DNA from: Candidatus Atribacter alterifermentans
Lineage (GTDB): Bacteria; Atribacterota; Atribacteria; Atribacterales; Atribacteraceae
NCBI GenBank assembly: GCA_012517635.1
Contig: JAAYUP010000343.1
Location: forward strand, 1-14,361
Direction of reading: 5' to 3'
Length of the DNA: 14,361 nucleotides
Position 1 is the stretch's first letter. Every line of letters begins with the position of its first letter. Made by a program: the position numbers and the translations under genes. Below the pieces are notes generated by a model. The model had not been told where the DNA came from. It saw nothing but the letters and a program-made list of their open reading frames with translations, and ran no database searches. Shown one piece after another: positions 1 through 7,459 of this stretch.

Positions 1-145
1 ATGAATCGGAAATATATTTCAAAAAAATAAGCCCAAGCACAATGTGCTTATATTCGGCGGCGTCCATATTTTTCCGGAGCTTATCAGCCGCTTTGAATAA
101 AATTTTTTCGAACGCCTCTATTTTTTTAACAGTATTTTTTGACAT
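1..145 (-). CDS. hsdM: HsdM, type I restriction-modification methyltransferase subunit (N-terminal 48 codons, cut by window edge)
   Basis: Reading the minus strand from an ATG at 145-143 gives an open frame of 48 codons that leaves the window at base 1. The peptide begins MSKNTVKKIEAFEKILFKAA, then has a DKLRKNMDAAEYKHIV stretch and ends in LGLIFLKYISDS. The run from ADKLR through EYKH to LGLIFLKYISD is the signature of the HsdM N-terminal helical domain, which precedes the SAM-dependent N6-adenine methyltransferase core in type I systems. The catalytic NPPF motif would lie outside the window. The start sits 3 nt after the stop of the XRE repressor gene, so the two are probably co-transcribed and the repressor may set methyltransferase expression. 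The specificity (HsdS) and motor (HsdR) genes would be expected further left but cannot be seen. Confidence 0.88.
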   Translation of the reverse strand, partial: MSKNTVKKIEAFEKILFKAADKLRKNMDAAEYKHIVLGLIFLKYISDS

Positions 146-148
146 AAA

Positions 149-373
149 TTATTTAGTCGTTTCCTTGATTAAATCATCGACGCCAACATTAAGAGCTTTG
201 GCGATTTTGGACAAAGTTTCTATTGTCGGGTTTGTGTTCGCGCCGGATTCGATTTTAATAATGGTGTTATAGGTAACATCGGCTAGTTTTGAGAGGCGAT
301 CTTGAGAAACACCTAATTTATTCCGGTATTTCTTGATATTGTCGCCGATCGCGGATTTATTTGTTGGCGGCAT
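149..373 (-). CDS. XRE-family helix-turn-helix transcriptional repressor
   Basis: This 74-residue protein is a single Cro/C1-type helix-turn-helix domain with almost nothing else. Residues about 10-68 hold the usual five helices: an N-terminal IGDNIKKYRNKLG helix, the VSQDRLSKLADV helix-turn, a recognition helix around TYNTIIKIESG, and the closing PTIETLSKIAKALNVGVDDL segment. Such small proteins bind DNA as dimers, and in restriction-modification loci they often act as controller proteins. It lies directly upstream of hsdM on the same strand with a 3-nt gap. Its own upstream region (381-431) carries strong inverted repeats, so autorepression is likely. No Shine-Dalgarno sequence is visible before the ATG, and the leader is AT-rich. 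The family assignment is secure. The role as a regulator of the type I system is inferred from position. Confidence 0.9.
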   Translation of the reverse strand: MPPTNKSAIGDNIKKYRNKLGVSQDRLSKLADVTYNTIIKIESGANTNPTIETLSKIAKALNVGVDDLIKETTK

Positions 374-380
374 GGTAATA

Positions 381-431
381 TATTACTATAATTAAAGTAA
401 TAGTAACTGATATTACTTAATCAGTTACTAT
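381..431. promoter_or_regulatory. Clustered inverted-repeat operator upstream of the XRE repressor
   Basis: Two nested perfect palindromes share the same 8-nt spacing. The first is TATTACT (381-387) with AGTAATA (396-402). The second is ATAGTAACTGAT (400-411) with ATCAGTTACTAT (420-431). The half-site ATTACT/GTTACT or its complement occurs five times, at 382-387, 396-401, 402-407, 412-417 and 424-429. This is how an operator for a dimeric XRE repressor usually looks, and it covers the predicted promoter of the repressor gene. Confidence 0.75.
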
Positions 432-439
432 GGTATCAA
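410..439 (-). promoter_or_regulatory. Candidate promoter for the XRE-hsdM operon
   Basis: On the minus strand TTGATA (439-434, five of six consensus bases) is followed after 18 nt by TAATAT (415-410, four of six). The -10 box and the spacer lie within the 12-bp palindrome at 400-431, so repressor binding would block polymerase. A further -10-like TATAGT (390-385) closer to the gene cannot be excluded. Confidence 0.45.
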
Positions 440-493
440 AGTTGCTAAGTCTCGTAAATATAAAACGACTTAACAAGCAAAAATCGCTTTATA

Positions 494-521
494 AAAAATC
501 CCGCCGCGGGACGGGATTTTT
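494..521. terminator. Bidirectional intrinsic terminator
   Basis: A perfect 10-bp stem, AAAAATCCCG (494-503) with CGGGATTTTT (512-521), encloses an 8-nt loop. It has a T run on the plus side and six T on the minus side. It ends the long minus-strand operon whose last gene stops at 624 and keeps it apart from the XRE-hsdM unit. It could also end any short plus-strand transcript from the 387-392 region. Confidence 0.85.
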
Positions 522-537
522 CTCAATTTGGCTCAAC

Positions 538-646
538 ATAGTGAACAGCGTTAGAATGATAATCCAAAAACAAACTGAATATATTTACATACCAGATTTG
601 AGAGGTTTTGACGAGAAATAAAGCTATCCTTTACGCTGTTCACTAT
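538..646. repeat. 14-bp perfect inverted repeat flanking about 81 nt
   Basis: ATAGTGAACAGCGT at 538-551 is the exact reverse complement of ACGCTGTTCACTAT at 633-646. The right arm lies within the last codons of the small membrane protein gene (624-983) and the left arm is intergenic. The enclosed 81 nt hold no convincing gene. It may be a long-range RNA stem at the end of the minus-strand transcript or a relic of a rearrangement. Confidence 0.7.
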
Positions 647-983
647 TTAATTCATTAATCTTTTCCCGTTTTCTCATTCCGAAATAGCCAAAGAAACCAA
701 AAAAGCCAAAAAGCCCAGCGTTGAATCCAGGAATTAATCCAAGCAAACCAAACAATCCTATCCAGCCGATTTTCCATAGATCTGCTGGCTCTTTTCTTTT
801 TAAGTAAGTAAAAGTGTAATAGAAAACCGATACAAAAAAGCCAAAAGCTAATCCTAAACCAAGAGTAAAAAATACAGGCTCTTCAACCTTAAAAATCCCG
901 TAAAAAACATTGTGCAGAATAATGGCAGTAATGGCTAAACCGAACAGCAAGTATATCTTTTTTACTGAATTTATTTTTAACAT
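624..983 (-). CDS. Small multi-pass membrane protein, unknown function
   Basis: The 119-residue product is almost entirely hydrophobic, with about four membrane segments near residues 9-29, 35-58, 68-86 and 87-105. A Gly/Phe-rich stretch (LFGFFGFFGYFG, about residues 91-102) is followed by a charged cytoplasmic tail, MRKREKINELNSEQRKG. The Gly-Phe pattern recalls small DUF3796-like membrane proteins, but this is a resemblance only. It is the last gene of the minus-strand cluster, 31 nt after the preceding gene, and is followed by the terminator at 494-521. One arm of a 14-bp inverted repeat falls in its final codons. No enzymatic residues are recognisable. A role in the cell envelope is the most that can be said. 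Confidence 0.7.
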   Translation of the reverse strand: MLKINSVKKIYLLFGLAITAIILHNVFYGIFKVEEPVFFTLGLGLAFGFFVSVFYYTFTYLKRKEPADLWKIGWIGLFGLLGLIPGFNAGLFGFFGFFGYFGMRKREKINELNSEQRKG

Positions 984-1014
984 ATTATTGTTTGATTCTG
1001 TTTTGTGCTTAATT

Positions 1015-1437
1015 TTATTTTAGTTCATTCAGCTCAATCTTCTGCTCCGTTGTTTGACCTTCAACAATTTTGACAGGGATCAGAGAAGAAACACGCTCAA
1101 AATTCTTTGGGAACGTGGCGTCGTTAAAGAATATTACAAAATTACCAACAGGCATTTTATCAAAGAATGCTGTCCCATTTTTGTCAGTAATTTCCACTGC
1201 CATTTTACCGCCTGGGTATTCTCCTACATCAACCTCGATGCCGCTCACGAATGCTGTTTTTCCAGCCGTAATCACTACATTCAGAGAACCAAACTTTTGC
1301 GCTCCTTCAATTAAACTTTGCGAAGACACAATATTAGGAGTATTGTTCTTATTGCTTGTAAAAAAGCCAATAAATAGAAAATCTGCTATCAACATTATAG
1401 CGATTCCTGTAATTAAGCCAAGAATAAATTTTTTCAT
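1015..1437 (-). CDS. Membrane-anchored protein with a carboxypeptidase-regulatory-like beta-sandwich domain
   Basis: The 140-residue protein starts with a short positive N-terminus (MKKF) and one hydrophobic segment at about residues 4-26. The chain is then probably exposed outside the cell membrane. Residues about 50-137 look like a small beta-sandwich of the Cna-B or carboxypeptidase regulatory type: VVITAGKTAFVSGIEVDVG, then EITDKNGTAFFDKMPVGNFV with the usual turn Asp-x-Asn-Gly-x-Ala/Thr-x-Phe and Pro-x-Gly. Such domains serve as structural or adhesive modules on cell surfaces. It lies 105 nt beyond the 513-residue membrane protein gene and 31 nt before the 119-residue membrane protein gene, in the same orientation. 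It may therefore belong to the same operon or to a short unit of its own. No specific partner can be named. Confidence 0.72.
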   Translation of the reverse strand: MKKFILGLITGIAIMLIADFLFIGFFTSNKNNTPNIVSSQSLIEGAQKFGSLNVVITAGKTAFVSGIEVDVGEYPGGKMAVEITDKNGTAFFDKMPVGNFVIFFNDATFPKNFERVSSLIPVKIVEGQTTEQKIELNELK

Positions 1438-1479
1438 AAATCTTTATCTTAAACTTATGGTCTTGAGCTGAAAGAGTTG

Positions 1480-1546
1480 ATAAATGTTAAAAATGTTTTT
1501 CAGCAGCAATGCGGGTATATTTACACCCCAAGCCTCTAACATTTAT
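1480..1546. repeat. 10-bp inverted repeat in the gap after the 513-residue protein gene
   Basis: ATAAATGTTA (1480-1489) and TAACATTTAT (1537-1546) are perfect reverse complements. They enclose a smaller possible hairpin around 1513-1528 (GGGTATA with the complementary TACACCC, one wobble). The right arm covers the stop codon of the upstream minus-strand gene. There is no clean T run, so it is at best a weak terminator or RNA-processing or stabilising structure in the 1438-1542 gap. Confidence 0.4.
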
Positions 1547-3084
1547 TCTGTTCCTATCGGTATTTTGCCACATTTCGATTCTGTAGCTCTGATTATATTA
1601 ATAATATCATCAATCTGCGGTTCCTTGGCAATTAACTTATTGCCGTTTTTTAGTGTAAGGGTCACTATTCTACTATGAGTCTGAAAGGCTTTTTCAACCT
1701 CGCAGTTATTAACGGCCGATAATGCCTGCTCCCACGTGCTGTTTGTTTCCTGAATAAAGGTTCTTCCGTCAATTGTCTGGCACTGAGCTGGATTGGATTT
1801 TAATATCGAAAAACCAGCCATAACACAGGAATCAAAATCAGTTATTTGTTTCAAAAGTTCGTCGCATTTTTCCTGATCTTCAGAACGACTTGATACCAAG
1901 TATTTAGCTATTTGATTAGCCAAAGTATTTTCGCTTAAAATTGAATTCCATTTGACGGTTTGAACTATACGATCAACTGTTGTGTCAAGATCAAAAGCTT
2001 CTCGTTCGCTCGTGCATGCTTGATTTTGCTCCTTGTCGTAATTGGCGCAATTTGAATAGTGCAAAACAAAGCTGACCGAAACCAATTTCCCCCTCTTAGG
2101 AGTTGTATAAACATAAGAAGAATAGACACTTCCTAATGCTCCTTCATTTTTGATGTTTACGCAATAAATCCTGTTATCAACTAATCTTTGGCTGGTAATT
2201 TCAAGCATACTGCTTTTCTCCTGTGGTGTTTCAATACAAGAGAAATTGCCCGATTCAATCTTAATTGTTGGTGGCCATTCCTGAGTAGAAATATATTTAG
2301 TAGTTAGCGTTTCTGGATATTGGAAAAAAATGCCGTTTCCGCTATGTTCTTTCCAAAGTTCTTTTTCCTCTTGAGAAATTACCACCTCTGTTATGAGCCA
2401 ACGGTCTCCAAATTTAACAACGCCTATCTGGACTGCCCGTGATTTAGCCATCCCAGTGCTGGTCATATCTATAATTTTTCCGCTCACATCATAAGCGCCA
2501 GAACCGAATCTATTGATGCTTCCAATCTCAATACTCTCTGGCCAGAGGCTGGACGTCAGCCTACCTAATGCCTTTGACGGATCGGCTTTCCACTGAGCCA
2601 GTAAAGAAGGATCAAGAAAATCTTTGTAGTTTGCCTCAATATCTTCTACCACTGTCGGTGAAAGCAAAGAAACATTTTTTAATACTTGGCCAAAATTTAC
2701 AACAACGGCCTTAACATCCGTTTCATCTGCCTGCTGATTTATGTTGTTAGTGTTTAATTGCAAAAAATATATACCGAGACCGATAACCCAGCCTACCGCA
2801 CCAATCCACAATATCACCTTTAAGGCGCCCTTAAACCATTTATATCTTTCAAGAAAACCCTCAGAAATATTCTGCCCTTTAATTAAAAAGATAAGAGCGA
2901 CAATAACAAATATCTTTAGCCCCCACTTAAAAACTTGGGTTTTGAAAAAACTTTCCAAGCCAGAAAAATTAATCCCAACAAATTCAAGCGGGACAACAAC
3001 AAACAAAAACCATCCAACCAGAGAGAGGATAAAACCTGCGATTTTCAGCCTTAACTTTAGTTTTTGCTTAATTTGTTCTTTCAT
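1543..3084 (-). CDS. Membrane protein with three N-terminal helices and a multi-domain exported part, unknown function
   Basis: The 513 residues divide into three hydrophobic helices (about 13-36, 52-69 and 87-109) and a large polar part. Residues 120-240 resemble an NTF2-like fold ending in the pattern VVKFGDRWLITEVV. Residues 250-380 contain a GIFFQYPETL start and regular beta-type segments like those of exported lipoproteins in this bacterial group. Residues 420-443 form a two-cysteine segment (Cys-x2-Ala-Gly-Phe...Gln-Cys-Gln-Thr-x-Asp-Gly-Arg-x-Phe), and residues 470-510 a C-terminal unit (VTLTLKNGNKL...EPQIDDIINII...KCG). Cysteine pairs suggest an oxidising, extracytoplasmic location. 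It starts 12 nt after the 1148-residue membrane protein gene, so both are likely made and may act together. The 297-residue protein at 11746-12639 shares the two-cysteine segment. No enzymatic motif is recognised. Confidence 0.8.
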   Translation of the reverse strand: MKEQIKQKLKLRLKIAGFILSLVGWFLFVVVPLEFVGINFSGLESFFKTQVFKWGLKIFVIVALIFLIKGQNISEGFLERYKWFKGALKVILWIGAVGWVIGLGIYFLQLNTNNINQQADETDVKAVVVNFGQVLKNVSLLSPTVVEDIEANYKDFLDPSLLAQWKADPSKALGRLTSSLWPESIEIGSINRFGSGAYDVSGKIIDMTSTGMAKSRAVQIGVVKFGDRWLITEVVISQEEKELWKEHSGNGIFFQYPETLTTKYISTQEWPPTIKIESGNFSCIETPQEKSSMLEITSQRLVDNRIYCVNIKNEGALGSVYSSYVYTTPKRGKLVSVSFVLHYSNCANYDKEQNQACTSEREAFDLDTTVDRIVQTVKWNSILSENTLANQIAKYLVSSRSEDQEKCDELLKQITDFDSCVMAGFSILKSNPAQCQTIDGRTFIQETNSTWEQALSAVNNCEVEKAFQTHSRIVTLTLKNGNKLIAKEPQIDDIINIIRATESKCGKIPIGTE

Positions 3085-3096
3085 AGTATTTTTTAT

Positions 3097-6000
3097 TTAT
3101 TTCTCATCATCAGAAGCAGGTAAATCAGAAACATCTAATATAAAACCAAACTCAGGATGCTCAGTTTTCCATTCAAATTTTTCGTATATATTGATTAAAA
3201 CTTTCTGCTGTAAATAACCGTCTTTATCTTCATGCTTTTGTAGCCAAACAGGATTTTCATTAATAATTTTTTGTCTGCGTTCAGTATCTTCATTCAGATC
3301 GGTGACTTTAATGAAGAAAATATCTTCCAGGTATTTTGTATCTTCTGGTTTATCAATCGGCGAATATTGATTTAGTTTGCCAAATTTTTGTAAATCAAGA
3401 ATCAAAATTTTGTTTTTTAATTCGGCTTTCTCTACAAAAATATCAACTACGGGAATTTTATAATCAGCAAGCCTCATGACTCCCATATATCCATGCTTCA
3501 TATTATCTAATTTAGTTTTTTGACAATCTTGACTATATCTTGAAATAAAGGCTTCTGACCGCCTAATCTGCTCATATTCATACAAATGGTCGAGAGTCTG
3601 TAATATTACTGGATCCTCAAAGCTCTTCTCTTTTAAGACTTCTTCAATCTTGGAAATAATATCTTCCTTTTTAACGTTTTGCTTATCCTTAATTCCGCTT
3701 AACATCCGCTCAAAAATGAGATTGTCCTCTGATTTTGCCAACCCACTGCCATAATTTTCCCCCCATCCAGAATAATGGACATGCCAATCTTTTATAAACG
3801 CCGCTTTTTCATCAATCTGATTATAACCCCATGAAGGAATTTCAGCGCCTGGCATCTGCGACATTAAGTCGTTATAACCCCCATATATCTTTATAACTGG
3901 TCGAAGAAATCCCGATTCATAAAAGGATTCGATGACTTTAGTATTAAACTCATTTAATTTATCTCCGTCAATTTTTACAGTCTTAAGATATTCTTCCTCT
4001 GATTTCTCCTGGTTCTCTTTTGCTGTGATTAATAACTTTTTTAGCGCTTCAGTTTTATCTATGGCAGCTTGTGGTAAAACAAAGCTCCACTGCACAGAAT
4101 TACTTACCATATCATTCAAAATACGAACTAAATTGGGTATATCTGGTTTATCTTCTGCTAAATAAGCCAGTTCCCTTGAGTGCGGTAATATAATTGCATT
4201 AATTTGCTCCTCCGACATATTCTGCAAAATCAAAAGACTTCTAACGCAATATAGCCTATCTAATTTACTATTAAAATCGATGAAATGAGCTTTGCCATCT
4301 GAAATCATTTCCCAATTATCCCAATCCCAGAATCTTTCAGTCTCAAATTGGCGAGAAGAAACGAATATTTCTGTTAATTCTGGAAGCTGTCCTGGAAGAC
4401 GATTTATGATGTCTTTATAAAATTTTGCTAATTCTGTATCGTCTTTTTTATTCCGATATTGCTCAAAAATCCATGCGGATAATCCGAGAATAACCTGATG
4501 TTTTTTTGACTGAATATCTTTAGCTGCCGCTTCTTTTTCTTTTTGAACCTCAATTTTGCGACGAATTTTTTCCCTTTCAGCGACATCCTTAACCCAAGCT
4601 AAGCTATGCTCAAGATATTCTGCATTTGGATGTTCGTGCTCTGGTTCAAAATCGTGATATAAGTCCGAAAACTGATTTAAGAAAGACTGAAAACTATTAA
4701 AATCTCGCTTGTCAAATGCTGTTTTTAATAAATTCTGAAAAGCGACAAAAATAGGTATTGTAAAATCTCTATATTTCTTAACAGATTCTACGTCGGCGAC
4801 TTTGCGCTTTAGTTGATGTTCGATATAGAAATCTGACATTTCTTTAAGATGACGCCAAGACCTATCAACCATAAATTCACGCACATCGTTATTTGTTTCT
4901 TTGAGAGCTTGCCAATATAAGAAACTCGGGAATGCTAAAAATTCTTGATATACGTATTGATCTCCTGCTTTTATGGCTCTTATGGCTATGCCTACAGGAA
5001 TATAGGCTACGTCCCTAATTATTTCCTGATCATGGGTTTGTGTGGCTTTGATAAGTATTTCTCGGATGCCATCTGATAACCATCTAATTTCGTTCCAACC
5101 ACCAAGTATTGTGCCTCTTTCCTTTCGAGCCTGCTCATATGTATAACCACCGCCGCAAGTGTTCAGAGCCTCCAGAAACGATTCAGAAAGACTAATATAG
5201 GTTTTCATTAACTCCTCAATCTTTCCGAGTTTTTTCGCTTCTATAGCAGCGATAAACTGATCTTTTAATCCGTCAATTTCGAGCTTTATCTCTTCGGAAA
5301 AATTATCCTGTTTTTTTATAATAAAGATTTCCTTTGCTAATCGGTTCAATTCTTTTAAGACCTCTGGCTCCTTAACAACATTTTTATCAATAGAAATTAA
5401 CAATTGATTTTCAGTATCAATTTCGTCCCTAAACTTCTTATGTAAAAATTGTCTGTTTGCTTGCTGAAATTTTGTTGCACCTGTTTCTACTACAGACACA
5501 TCACTTGATGCTTCTAACTTTTCCTGTTTCGCTTTGTCTTTATAAAAACTGAAGCCATTCTTATTAGCTTCGCTCTCGAGCAGTTTGGCAAATTCGTTTA
5601 ATTTATCCAATCTAATGTTCGTAATAACCCCAGTCTTATCAGAATAAAATAATTGGCGGTTAATACTATCATCGGCGTCTATAGGGAAAGGATTATAATC
5701 TAATTCAATTTTTCCCTCTCCAAGAGATTGAAGTAAAATTGTATTTCCAAATCTTTCTGAAATCGCTAAATCAATGCTTCTTTTAATACGATCTTTTAAT
5801 AACTGCAACCGTTTTTCTGCAAAACGTGATTTGCTTAATAAAATTAATAAAAGACGCCATAAGGAAGCGATCGTTAATAGTGCTACAATTAACGGCACTA
5901 AAATTGCCCAAATATTAACGTTACCCCAAACAAATATAAAAAAGCCAAGCAATTCAGCAACTGTTAATGGGAATAAAAAGCTTTCTTTGAGTAAAACTCT

Positions 6001-6543
6001 TGCCCTGTCTTTTGTTTCATCGTCTCTTAAACTTTCAGCTATGAAAATTAATAGTGCAAAAATAATAGCCCCAATACCAGCGTGTATGGCAATTAAATTT
6101 TGGTAATGGTTGCTCTCATCAAATTTCAATGGAAGAGAAACTATAGCCAGCTTTTCAATGTGGGTTATCAAAAAAATAGCAACTCCCACAATAATAACTG
6201 AAATAACAGAAAACCATGAAGGCAAATATAATTGCTCCAAATAAGTTTTTATTATCGAACCCCTTTTTTGCTTGCAAGATTTATCTAATTCCTGCTTCAA
6301 TTTGGAAGTCAGTAAATTTTCTCTGCGTTTTTTATATTGCTTCCACGCATAAAATACAAAAAACAAAACGGCTATCCCTAATATAATTGTCCAGGTTAGC
6401 CGTAGAGAAAAAATAGATAGCAAAAAATTTCCTACCGAAATAATTATTTCTTTCAGGTTTTCGAATTGATGCAATAGATTTATAGTCGAACTACCTTGCG
6501 GCATATTTTCTCCAATAGATTGTGGCAGGATTTTGTCATCCAT
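3097..6543 (-). CDS. Giant membrane-anchored protein (1148 residues), unrecognised family, in the DpnII operon
   Basis: The N-terminal quarter carries about five membrane helices, near residues 48-67, 109-128, 148-170, 188-208 and 211-237. The cluster is interrupted by a basic loop (YKKRRENLL...KQKRG) that should lie in the cytoplasm. The remaining 900 residues are soluble, charged and mostly helical, with a likely coiled coil near 650-682 (EREKIRRKIEVQKEKEAAAKD) and a Cys-Gly-Gly-Gly turn near 463-466. I see no Walker A, HNH, PD-(D/E)xK, TIR or protease signature, so no activity can be claimed. The start codon is 5 nt after the DpnII-family endonuclease stop, a spacing that implies translational coupling. 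The membrane anchor with a large cytoplasmic sensor- or effector-like part would suit an accessory or backup defence component, but this is inference from context only. It is not a normal part of DpnII systems. Confidence 0.8.
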   Translation of the reverse strand: MDDKILPQSIGENMPQGSSTINLLHQFENLKEIIISVGNFLLSIFSLRLTWTIILGIAVLFFVFYAWKQYKKRRENLLTSKLKQELDKSCKQKRGSIIKTYLEQLYLPSWFSVISVIIVGVAIFLITHIEKLAIVSLPLKFDESNHYQNLIAIHAGIGAIIFALLIFIAESLRDDETKDRARVLLKESFLFPLTVAELLGFFIFVWGNVNIWAILVPLIVALLTIASLWRLLLILLSKSRFAEKRLQLLKDRIKRSIDLAISERFGNTILLQSLGEGKIELDYNPFPIDADDSINRQLFYSDKTGVITNIRLDKLNEFAKLLESEANKNGFSFYKDKAKQEKLEASSDVSVVETGATKFQQANRQFLHKKFRDEIDTENQLLISIDKNVVKEPEVLKELNRLAKEIFIIKKQDNFSEEIKLEIDGLKDQFIAAIEAKKLGKIEELMKTYISLSESFLEALNTCGGGYTYEQARKERGTILGGWNEIRWLSDGIREILIKATQTHDQEIIRDVAYIPVGIAIRAIKAGDQYVYQEFLAFPSFLYWQALKETNNDVREFMVDRSWRHLKEMSDFYIEHQLKRKVADVESVKKYRDFTIPIFVAFQNLLKTAFDKRDFNSFQSFLNQFSDLYHDFEPEHEHPNAEYLEHSLAWVKDVAEREKIRRKIEVQKEKEAAAKDIQSKKHQVILGLSAWIFEQYRNKKDDTELAKFYKDIINRLPGQLPELTEIFVSSRQFETERFWDWDNWEMISDGKAHFIDFNSKLDRLYCVRSLLILQNMSEEQINAIILPHSRELAYLAEDKPDIPNLVRILNDMVSNSVQWSFVLPQAAIDKTEALKKLLITAKENQEKSEEEYLKTVKIDGDKLNEFNTKVIESFYESGFLRPVIKIYGGYNDLMSQMPGAEIPSWGYNQIDEKAAFIKDWHVHYSGWGENYGSGLAKSEDNLIFERMLSGIKDKQNVKKEDIISKIEEVLKEKSFEDPVILQTLDHLYEYEQIRRSEAFISRYSQDCQKTKLDNMKHGYMGVMRLADYKIPVVDIFVEKAELKNKILILDLQKFGKLNQYSPIDKPEDTKYLEDIFFIKVTDLNEDTERRQKIINENPVWLQKHEDKDGYLQQKVLINIYEKFEWKTEHPEFGFILDVSDLPASDDEK

Positions 6544-6548
6544 GCAAA

Positions 6549-7454
6549 TTAAATTTCACCTAAAATATGTTTCAAAAATCCCTTTTTGATAAAGTTGATA
6601 TTCAATACAAAATCCATCTGCTCAATCGCTTTTCTGATTTGATTTTGCCCTTGTCGCCAGCCATTGCCATCCGTAATCCAAACAAACTGCCAGCCACTAT
6701 TCTGAAGTTCTCTTTGTCTGTTAATATAAGCATCAACAATTTCTTGAGGTTTTGAACCTTGCCCACTATAAAAATTTACTTCTATTGAAAGAAGTTTTGA
6801 TCCTTTCTTGATTGCAAAATCGGGAGTCCTGTGTTGAAGTTCCTTCGGAACTTTTACCCCACGTTCTTCGAGCTTCCCAAATCTTCCTTTGGGGAATATC
6901 TCAATATCTTTAAGTTCTTTACTAATGTTTTGCAGTTCTTCTTCAACCACTTTTTCCATAAAACTACCGCTTCGGTTTTTGCGTGCATTACTATCCAAGC
7001 CCACTTCAACCCCTAAAAGATAATCATTAAGAGCTCGAATTGTTCTGAAAAGATCTTGAATACCGCTTTTCTTTACAAATTGAATAAATTTCTTTATGTC
7101 GGCTTGGGTTAAATTTTTCGTGCAGTCAAAACAATATACCTGATTTTTGTTAATATCTTCCAATACATCAAATTTCTCATCGCGCATCGCAACAAGAAGT
7201 GGTAAAACTTTCGCTGTTTTAGGATACTCTGTCAAAATTTTTTCTAAGTCTTTATCAAAATTTTTTGATTGAGTAAGTGTCCCTAAAATTCCAATTTCGA
7301 CTTTGAATTTTTCTATATTTGCCTTAACTTTCTCCCAATTTACAAAAAAGTCATAAGTACGATTAGTAGATAATAAAGACTTAATAAATGCGTCATTAAT
7401 TTCCTCAACATTATTAAAGCTAAAAAATGATTTGTATGATTGTATTTTTGCCAT
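6549..7454 (-). CDS. dpnB: DpnII/MboI-family type II restriction endonuclease (expected to cut GATC)
   Basis: The 301-residue product contains the block GVEVGLDSNARKNRSG at residues 148-163, a hallmark of the DpnII endonuclease family, which cleaves unmethylated GATC before the G. The catalytic PD-(D/E)xK-type core is readable at residues 211-212 (Pro-Asp) and 225-227 in the strand SIEVNFYSG, where Asn stands in the usual Lys position; my recollection is that this family shares it. Two cysteines at 108 and 111 (YCFDC) could bind metal with other residues. The length agrees with the family's usual 280-300 residues, so the gene looks intact. It begins 5 nt after the methyltransferase stop and ends 5 nt before the giant membrane protein. 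Making the methyltransferase first in the operon is a sensible safeguard. GATC specificity is inferred from family, not shown by the sequence. Confidence 0.92.
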   Translation of the reverse strand: MAKIQSYKSFFSFNNVEEINDAFIKSLLSTNRTYDFFVNWEKVKANIEKFKVEIGILGTLTQSKNFDKDLEKILTEYPKTAKVLPLLVAMRDEKFDVLEDINKNQVYCFDCTKNLTQADIKKFIQFVKKSGIQDLFRTIRALNDYLLGVEVGLDSNARKNRSGSFMEKVVEEELQNISKELKDIEIFPKGRFGKLEERGVKVPKELQHRTPDFAIKKGSKLLSIEVNFYSGQGSKPQEIVDAYINRQRELQNSGWQFVWITDGNGWRQGQNQIRKAIEQMDFVLNINFIKKGFLKHILGEI

Positions 7455-7459
7455 ATTGC

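Noticed and set aside
42..272. Plus-strand open frame of 76 codons
   Set aside because: It is antisense to both hsdM and the XRE gene, whose products are clearly recognisable.
430..621. Plus-strand open frame of 63 codons after the operator
   Set aside because: It starts inside the palindrome, runs straight through a strong bidirectional terminator and has no protein-like pattern.
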